Below are positions 57,426 to 64,000 of a stretch of 64,000 bases of DNA, in pieces. Location of the stretch: the NCBI GenBank assembly GCA_031213475.1, contig JARUPZ010000024.1:3259403-3323402 (forward strand), written 5' to 3'. Source of the DNA: Nereocystis luetkeana. Lineage: Eukaryota > Sar > Phaeophyceae > Laminariales > Laminariaceae. A program made the translations under genes and the position numbers. The notes beneath the pieces were generated by a model. The model was given only the letters and a program-made list of their open reading frames with translations. It did no database searches and was not told the DNA's origin. Position 1 is the stretch's first letter; the number at the start of each line of letters is the position of its first letter.

Positions 57426-59392
57426 AAAAAAAATCTTGAATCCACTCATCGATTCCTGAATTCCACCCACTCCTGCCCCCAATTTACTAACTGTATACTA
57501 ATTATATTATTGTTGTTTACGTCCTTGAGTTAGAGAATGCTCAGCCCAGCCAGTAAACGGTCCGCGAAAGCAAAGTCCTGTATGCGAATTACCACTTTCC
57601 GGTATACCCATACCGTTTTACCGTTGGAGCATACATTCACTACCGGTGCACCACTTCTGTCGTGCGTTGCAAGCCATCACGTTGCACTCTCCAGCTCAAA
57701 TACCGAGCAGGACGAGTTTTACGCCCGGATCTCTCCTGAAGAGCAACCCGTCGAAAGCAATGGCTGCGGGATTCTTTTCCAGGCACTACTTCCTTCCGTC
57801 GCCGGGGCAGAATAGACCCGGTGTACGCACCCTTCTCCGAAATGCACACCTTGACTGTGGTGGAATGCTAGAGTGCTCAGCTTTCTCGCCTGCCGGTGGA
57901 TTGAAGAACGCAAGTGGTCGTCCCGGTCACAGGGTCTCACCACCCACGAACAGGTCTCTTCTTGAGACACCTACATCGTCCACGCTAGAAAAAATCCTAC
58001 CTTGTCGTCGAGGTATACTATTCGTACGTATATCCTGCAGCAACTATCGATCGTGCGCGTCAAGTATGATATCACAGCCGGGAAGCAACCGTACCAAGTT
58101 GATACATGTGCGGGCAGAAGTGCCGTGCAAAAAACGGGATAAGGAAGGGAAGCCATGCCGCCAGACCCCGGATTGGCGTAGCGCCCAGAGGAGGGCAAGG
58201 ATTGGGGGGGGGAAAGGTTTAAACCCAATAACAAGGGCCTTAAGTTGGGCAGATACCGTTTTGGAGGCGGTAGTTCTCCAGCACAAAGTGGGAAAACGGT
58301 AAAACCCGGCCTTTTGTCCGCCTGGTTAACGATTTTAGCACTGCCCTCTGTCCAGAAAGTACCTATTTGCCACTATTCTCAAGTGTTTCTTCCCCGCAAC
58401 GGGAGTGAAGCCTTTTAAAGGGCTAGCCTTCAGAAGTCGCAATTTTTCTCCGCACATGTGCACTTGAAGGCGTATGGTGGGTTCCTACATTGGCGCGATA
58501 TGGCTTCATGCTACGAAGTGGGTGCATTACCACTGTAGACTGTAGATGTTTCAGATGTTTGTGTTGAAAGCGCGTATCTTAAACGCTCATCGCAGGCTAA
58601 AACTGTACCCACAATATTGGCCATGTATTCATGATGCGCAGGTCATGTAGTCTAGCGATCGAGTCGCCCTTGGCCGGGTTGGGCAGGGAGTTTGCTGGCT
58701 TCTGCGTGATGGCCCTCGCATGGGGGTTGCGAGTGTATTAACTTCATCAATAAAAATGTTTGAGACAAGAAGTAATTGCAGGTTACCTGTGCTGAGGTTA
58801 TTAACATGGCAGGCAATCCCTGCTCGCATTCCGCATCGGATTCCTAGAAGGTGGCTTACCTGGTTGACAGACAGACACTGTTTTTGTGAGATACTATTGC
58901 TGCTGTAGTAGACGATTGGGGAGATCGATGCCTTCGTTGTTCGGTTCACCGCACCCGAGGTGAAAAATATTCCCAGGGCGCTCCAGCTCATAGAGGTGTA
59001 GAGGGCGTGCGTGCGGATTCGAAGGACCAACGCTTAAGGTATGCCCAACAGCCGACAGGTTGCAGTTACATATTTCCGTACCCATTGGTGTCCGATACAG
59101 CGAGTGACTACCACGTTAATACGTTAACTTTCGTCATTTTTGTTACACCTCGGATAAGGGATAAACTCGTGTTGACGTTGAGGGGGCTTAACACAGCGGC
59201 TTGGCCACGTCCTAATGAAATAAGGCGGTGTCAGTACAGGAGGAGCAATCGCGTAACGCGCCAACATAGTGCTATGTGCATATCGACGAACGTTGTAAGG
59301 CATTAGTGTTATGCTTCTTTTCGATCTCGGTGACTCTTGACACGGTAACATGGCGTTACGCCGTGATCGGTACCCTGGTATCGTAAGGATTG

Positions 59393-59505
59393 CCCTGGGC
59401 TGGGTAATCGATCGATATTTCACCCCTGTCGCTCAGTAAACAGAACCTTCCCATTTGACGTCGTCCAGGTCACGGGTTCGAACCTCACTTCGAGCGTTTC
59501 TTCTA
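59393..59505 (+). repeat. SINE-like copy with A-box and B-box text
   Basis: CTGGGCTGGGTAATCGATCG, then CGCTCAGTAAACAG (A-box-like), and 50 bp later GGTCACGGGTTCGAACCTC (B-box GGTTCGAACC-like). The T-stem would pair poorly, so this is not a functional tRNA. A/B box spacing fits an RNA polymerase III promoter. Confidence 0.5.
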
Positions 59506-59644
59506 TAGAAACGCTCACGCGTGCATCCCTATAAACACATCTCCCTGGTTTCCCCAGGTAATGAAACGAAGCGGGTAGTTCAGCGTACAGACGTATACGG
59601 TTCTGACGCCCCAAAGATCCCGCCGTTCAGAGGGGGGAAGATGG

Positions 59645-59715
59645 TTTTAAGGAATATCCCTGGCTGGGTAATCGATGGATATTTTACCCCTATAGATCAG
59701 TAGGTAGTACCGTAA
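59645..59715 (+). repeat. SINE-like head with tRNA A-box
   Basis: TGGCTGGGTAATCGATGGAT, then TAGATCAGTAGGTAGTACC, a close A-box. No B-box is seen after it. Confidence 0.5.
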
Positions 59716-60091
59716 CGCTGGTACGTCCAGCCGCACCCTGATCCCACCCGGATATGATCCCATTTCGTACCCTGCTCCCACCCACAAGGTGCAGACATGA
59801 TTCTAACATCGCCATACAATGCCCAACTTCGTAGGTTGCCAACCTACTGTAGCACGGACAGATCACAATCGGCCGATTCGCTAACTTACTAACATACTGT
59901 TATGATATTCAGCAGGAGGCTCGCGGCGTAACATAAAATTGTGTCAGGGTTCAAGGCAGTGTTAGGCATAATAACGCCCAAACACCCCGTCAATTGTGTA
60001 CGACCGTAGCGATGGTCGTGTTTTCCGTATCACTAATAATTCGCATTTCGTTTTTCGAACGTTGTTTGAACTCCTCTTGTTCTTCCTCAGC

Positions 60092-60287
60092 CATTTTAAG
60101 CCTACAGCTTCGTTTCGGGGGCAAACTACATAGACTTTATTACGGGGGACCATAGTTAAAAGGGCCAAATATTGTTCGTAAATAAAGTTAAATATATAGG
60201 TTTTTTATGTATCACGACAGATCCTATCAACTATGGTCCCCCGAAATGGTGGTTTATCCCCAAAGCGAGACTGCAGTATTAAAGGGG
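60092..60287. mobile_element. MITE family D interrupted by a family C MITE
   Basis: Left half TTTTAAGCCTACAGCTTCG and CGGGGGCAAACTACATAG; right half TATCCCCAAAGCGAGACTGC and AGTATTAAAGGGG followed by TTAA. Between the halves lies a complete family C element. Removing it restores an 89 bp-like family D element. Confidence 0.85.
60140..60246. mobile_element. MITE family C nested in family D
   Basis: Starts TTACGGGGGACCATAG after TA; ends CTATGGTCCCCCGAAA (TA at right mutated). The interior has AAATATTGTT and AAATATATAGG. Confidence 0.9.
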
Positions 60288-60378
60288 TTAAGGTCGGATA
60301 ACGTAGCAACTGACGGAAGTTAGGTGAGTTACCTTCGTAGCTGGTCGCGGTGTAGCACTCTGTTGGGATGTTGCTCGA

Positions 60379-60467
60379 CCCTTTTAGGACCGCAGTCTCG
60401 TTTTGGGGGCAAACTACTTGAAATTGGAGTGCTTTGTCCCCGGAATGAGACCGCAGTTCTAAAAGGG
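60379..60467. mobile_element. MITE family D, 89 bp copy
   Basis: Starts CCCTTTTAGGACCGCAGTCT and ends AGACCGCAGTTCTAAAAGGG-like, with good inverted match. Flanks read TCGA and TTGA, one or two changes from TTAA. Confidence 0.85.
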
Positions 60468-60680
60468 TTGAACGCCGAGGAGGAGTGTGTAAATCATGTT
60501 ATTAATAGAAAGTTCCTCGCATTGAAGGTCTGACTGCAGCGTTACGATACCACCTTGCCATAAATGACATATAAACGCAACACTATTTTACTACGTGTCG
60601 GTTGGGCTAGAAATTAGTTCGACATATTGTTGCTACGAGGTTACCGTTTTGGTATCTTGGGTCCACAACATGTGTTACTA

Positions 60681-60789
60681 TTACGGGGGACCATAAATAG
60701 TTAGTAGGACCAAATAATGTCGGTAAAAATGGTTAAATATATACGTTTTTATGTACACCATAGGTCCTATTAACTACGGTCCCCCGTAA
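60681..60789. mobile_element. MITE family C with TA duplication
   Basis: TTACGGGGGACCATAAATAG to CTACGGTCCCCCGTAA, flanked by TA on both sides (60679-60680 and 60790-60791). The interior follows the family (ACCAAATAATGT, TAAAAATGG, TTTTTATGTACACCATAGG). Confidence 0.92.
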
Positions 60790-60896
60790 TACTGCTAGCA
60801 GCTGCCGTAATGTCATACTTTTGGAGAGGGTTCGCCGAGTAGCGCAATGCCCTCTATCCACTGGATTTCAGTATACCCCATCTCACACGGGGATAC

Positions 60897-61148
60897 CTGA
60901 GCCATCCCACGCTAGGGGTGCGCGAGAAAATCCTGAGCCCCTCACAGCAGGAGCTCAACATCTCACCCGATACAATACTTGGAAGAAAATTGTTCGCGCC
61001 ACCCGACCGGCACTTGTATACGCTAGCCCTAAAACGAATATACGAGTAATTTATTCATCTCAACTGCTTGTTCCTCATTTTTTAGGGAACTCAATCCGTC
61101 ACAAACCTTTCGCCCAAAAAGTGCAACCCCTACCGTGGGGTGACTCAC
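60897..61148. mobile_element. MITE family B, best-preserved copy
   Basis: TGAGCCATCCCACGCTAGGGG at the left (20+ bp) and its complement CCCCTACCGTGGGGTGACTCA at the right give inverted ends with four differences. The interior matches the 22.3 kb copy over nearly its full length. About 250 bp, no coding capacity. Confidence 0.88.
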
Positions 61149-61538
61149 TTACAACAATATCCCCGGGAGGAGAGGATGAAATATCATCCCTGAACAAACC
61201 TCCTCCATAGTGTTGAACCCCTATAGCAGGAGATATTTAGGAGAAATGCCCGCAAAGAAAAAGTCTCGAGAAAACAGGAAACCCCGCCAGTACGGTATGC
61301 ATCTGTAACGTGTTACAAATTCGTCTCCATCCTCGCACGTACCGCGTACGAGCTAACACAGCAGCAACATAATGTCGATGTCAAAAGTTGGAGATGGGCG
61401 TTATGTGCCTATTTGAGTTATAATAGCACGTAATTTGCATACGAGCTACTGCAATAACCTAAGGTTACCATTTTATCGGGCGTATGCGTTATTTACCTAG
61501 TGACAGAGTGTGTTACGATGTGATCAGAATTTCTGCTA

Positions 61539-61649
61539 ATACGGGGAGCCATAGTTAACAGGACCAAAATTGTTAGTAAAAATGGTTAAATACATGGGTT
61601 TTTATGTATACCATAGGTCCTACCAGGTATTAACTATGGTCCCCCGTAA
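61539..61649. mobile_element. MITE family C
   Basis: TACGGGGAGCCATAGTTAAC to AACTATGGTCCCCCGTAA, with TA on the right. It has a 5 bp insertion (CCAGG) in the right arm relative to the other copies. Confidence 0.9.
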
Positions 61650-64000
61650 TAGCATCCTGGCCAATGAGCCACAAACCACAACAGAGTAACACTATGCTGT
61701 TGTTGCCGATGGCGCCTTCTGCGGTAGAGGTGCGCAGCACTTTTTGGTCACTTGCTTACTACCCTGCCTGGTAGGTGGCAAGGCTCCTTGAAGGCGCTGA
61801 GGAACTCACCAATAGGTTATGCCCTAATGCCCTATGAGGCGTACCAGTACGCCATATCGCTGGAATATCATTCGTTTTGTACTTTATGACGCCTGAGTCA
61901 TGGCATTGCCCATAGGGTTGCACTTACACAATTTCTCGGGGTTAGTTTTCGGGTGGGGTGTAGAGCTTGTCAAGTGAGAGCTTGTCAAGTGGGGACCCTC
62001 GGAAGCGAAACAAAGCATTAGAGTGCCCTATGGCCTATGGTAGGACACGTTCTGGAAAGCTACGACAGGGATACGCAAATTTTTATTGAAAAAACTTTCT
62101 GGGGGAGGGCGCTCCTTGACCCAAAATCGTGGAAAGTGTAATTTTCGTTTGAATAGTATGATGATACACCCAGGCCATGGAGTTGCTCATCAACCATTCA
62201 TTGCACTTACTATCATATTTCTCGAAAGCAGTGGTTTGAGTGGCCTATTATTAATAATAGTAGTGACTCACAAATAGTATTATACGCCAGTAATGGCTTA
62301 CTAATAGTATAAAATGGATAGCTCTTCAAGTGAGGGACCTCAGAAAAAAAAATGTGCATCTCTACCTCACTAAGTAAGTGTTGATACGGGATCTATAACG
62401 CCACAGTAGTAACGTAACATATTATGGAACAAATCCCGCCAAACCGTAACGTTAATCGATGCGGAACGTTTTTCGTGTAACGTTATTCGAGGTGTGAAGG
62501 TCTTCAAAACATCCTACGGTACTCCTGCTGAACAATCGTATCAGACGTACGTCTCGTAGAGCAGGTTCTTCTGCCGGTTTTGCCGGTGCACTGGTAGAAA
62601 AAAAAGAAAAAAAGTCGGAGATAACTATAAATTTCGAAGGCGTACCGCCGTGTAACGACATAGCTGGGGCTACCGCTTACCTGGGACCCGATATGGATAA
62701 AACATCCATTTTTTTTTTTTCAGAAACTATTCGTACGTACTCACCAAAGGCCGCTGGGGTTTGCAGAACCGCGAGCGAGCGGCAAACAGAGAACCCCCAG
62801 TGTTGCTGACTGCCAGACAGAGATAAAAACTACTGCTGTGCGACAACTGACTGCACCACTACTACTACTGTTGTTGTACCTGGTTGCTATATATACAAGA
62901 ATTATGACATATATGAGTTCCTACGGGTATCCGAAGACCTCCATATAAAGGGAATACAACCAATCACACTGTTAATATTTCGATGTATTAACAATTCATG
63001 CTAATTCAAGACATTCAATAGTTTTCACCTACGAGGCCCACCCTCTCGTGCAAAGATTCATGTAGGGGTGGCAAGCGGTGGATTAAATTGACTAATTAAC
63101 TAGTTGAGCTGCGTTGCGTGTGGATGAATTAGTTTTGACCAAACAGGGACACGAGATTACGTCCCTCTTTCACGAAATTCGTCGGAATACAAACCGTCCC
63201 CACCCGCCCTACCAACCCCCTTTCATTAATTGCAGGCACCATGCATGGTATCATATTTTAAACATCGGACAGAAGATAACGTTGTTTCCATATTTAAAAC
63301 ACCGGACAGAAGATAACGCTGTTTCCATTTTTTTTGTTAAACTTCGGCGTTGTTGCTCCTATGAATAGCTCCCTCCTTCGTACGAGGTATACGTAACTCA
63401 GATCCCGGGTCGCATATTATACGTACTACTGCTGTAGTATTATTAGTACCGCTGTAGGCTCTTCTCCGCGACCGACGTTTCTGATTAATACTTTATTATT
63501 GAAAGGTATTGATAGTAAGGTAGATACACAATCGCATGGGCAATATGAACAGCAGTAGCATTATTAATAGTACTTCATGTGGGCTGTGGGCTAATATAGG
63601 GGTAGGGGTGGATGAAACCAGTTAAATAAGAAATCAAGCTAAAAACAGTAGGCGGTAGAACGAAACGATATACGAATAAAGGTTGGTAAACAAAAAAAGA
63701 AACAACCTGCCAATCATGTCAGAAAAATTGAGAAAGGCAGTCTCGATAGTCTTCATTGTTATTAATAGTTTGTTCCGTGGTTATAAATAAGAAGGATTTC
63801 TTCCATTGGGTCTTCTACCTTTCTCCATGATCCATGATCGATGACAGACGATACCCCAGTAGCGGATAGAGGTTGTGGGCAACATGGTCTGAGGTTTGCC
63901 AGGACCCTTCCCGATCTACACGATAGTTTACTCTCGCGCTCGACCACCTCCCTAGGAAAAGCAAGCTCAGCTATAAACAGCACCCCGGGGAGGCGTGCTC
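61650..64000. other. AT-rich stretch without a recognised gene
   Basis: One MITE-type end (CTGCGGTAGAGGTGCGCAG, about 61717-61735) and remnants of similar repeats up to 62060. A 38 bp tandem duplication lies at 63255-63330 (ATCGGACAGAAGATAACG and CACCGGACAGAAGATAACG). No coding similarity. Confidence 0.45.

Larger units (their letters stand above)
55753..59390. other. Upstream side of the hAT gene, no gene recognised
   Basis: The missing N-terminal hAT exon(s) should lie here, but I found no BED-finger pattern. A 218-codon plus frame at 57646-58302 lacks known motifs. Two MITE-type ends occur near 55890-55945 (TTACGGTAGGGGTGCACC, TTCTACGGTAGGGCTGCA). A two-unit repeat of about 93 bp lies at 57072-57250. 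Confidence 0.4.

Noticed and set aside
57646..58302. 218-codon plus frame tested as a possible BED finger or host gene
   Set aside because: It has two Cys (PCKKRDKEGKPC) but no matching His pair or family pattern, and codon content looks random.
59418..59505. Functional tRNA gene
   Set aside because: A-box and B-box text is present, but the T-stem pairs poorly and no acceptor stem forms.

Overview
The window is eukaryotic nuclear DNA from a repeat-dense genome. No operons, ribosome-binding sites or bacterial-style gene packing are visible. The only plausible multi-exon gene has ordinary GT-AG introns of about 0.4-3.3 kb. The rest is decayed transposable elements, short inverted-repeat elements (MITEs) and satellites. 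Intron-rich genes, chromodomain Ty3/gypsy elements, DIRS/PAT-type retrotransposons and intronic MITEs would fit a stramenopile alga, and a brown-alga-like genome is my best guess. That is inference; no diagnostic host gene is present.

Layout. 0.27-1.0 kb: 5'-truncated LINE (minus). 3.1-12 kb (minus): a Ty3/gypsy element with Gag, a NADAR-like domain, aspartic protease (cut by a MITE), RT, RNase H, integrase zinc finger (catalytic core missing) and chromodomain. 16-19 kb: MITEs and an AT microsatellite. 20.7-23.6 kb: a second, more decayed retroelement that also carries a NADAR-like domain, itself cut by a MITE. 24-29 kb: more MITEs. 29.79-30.97 kb: a nearly pure 1.18 kb AGT array. 33.2-37.4 kb (minus): a DIRS/PAT-like retrotransposon (RT, RNase H, tyrosine recombinase) with split direct repeats. 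37.4-41.2 kb (plus): a Ty1/copia remnant between two LTR-like repeats. 43-45 kb: a cluster of decayed MITE and tRNA-arm-like repeats. 46.2-55.8 kb (minus): a six-exon hAT-type transposase gene with an open spliced frame; its introns hold MITEs, a TATG/CATA array and a 44-base G tract. 57-64 kb: SINE-like heads, nested MITEs and no recognisable gene.

How the parts relate. No pathway is encoded; the window records successive insertions. Several orders can be read from nesting: a TA-flanked MITE lies inside a TTAA-flanked MITE; MITEs with CTACGATAGAGG ends lie inside the Ty3/gypsy polyprotein and inside the 44 kb repeat cluster. The hAT gene could supply transposase for hAT-type non-autonomous elements, but I could not tie it to any MITE family here, and its third catalytic position reads Asp instead of the usual Glu. 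The most unusual signal is a NADAR-like (YbiA/DUF1768) domain in two separate retroelement copies.
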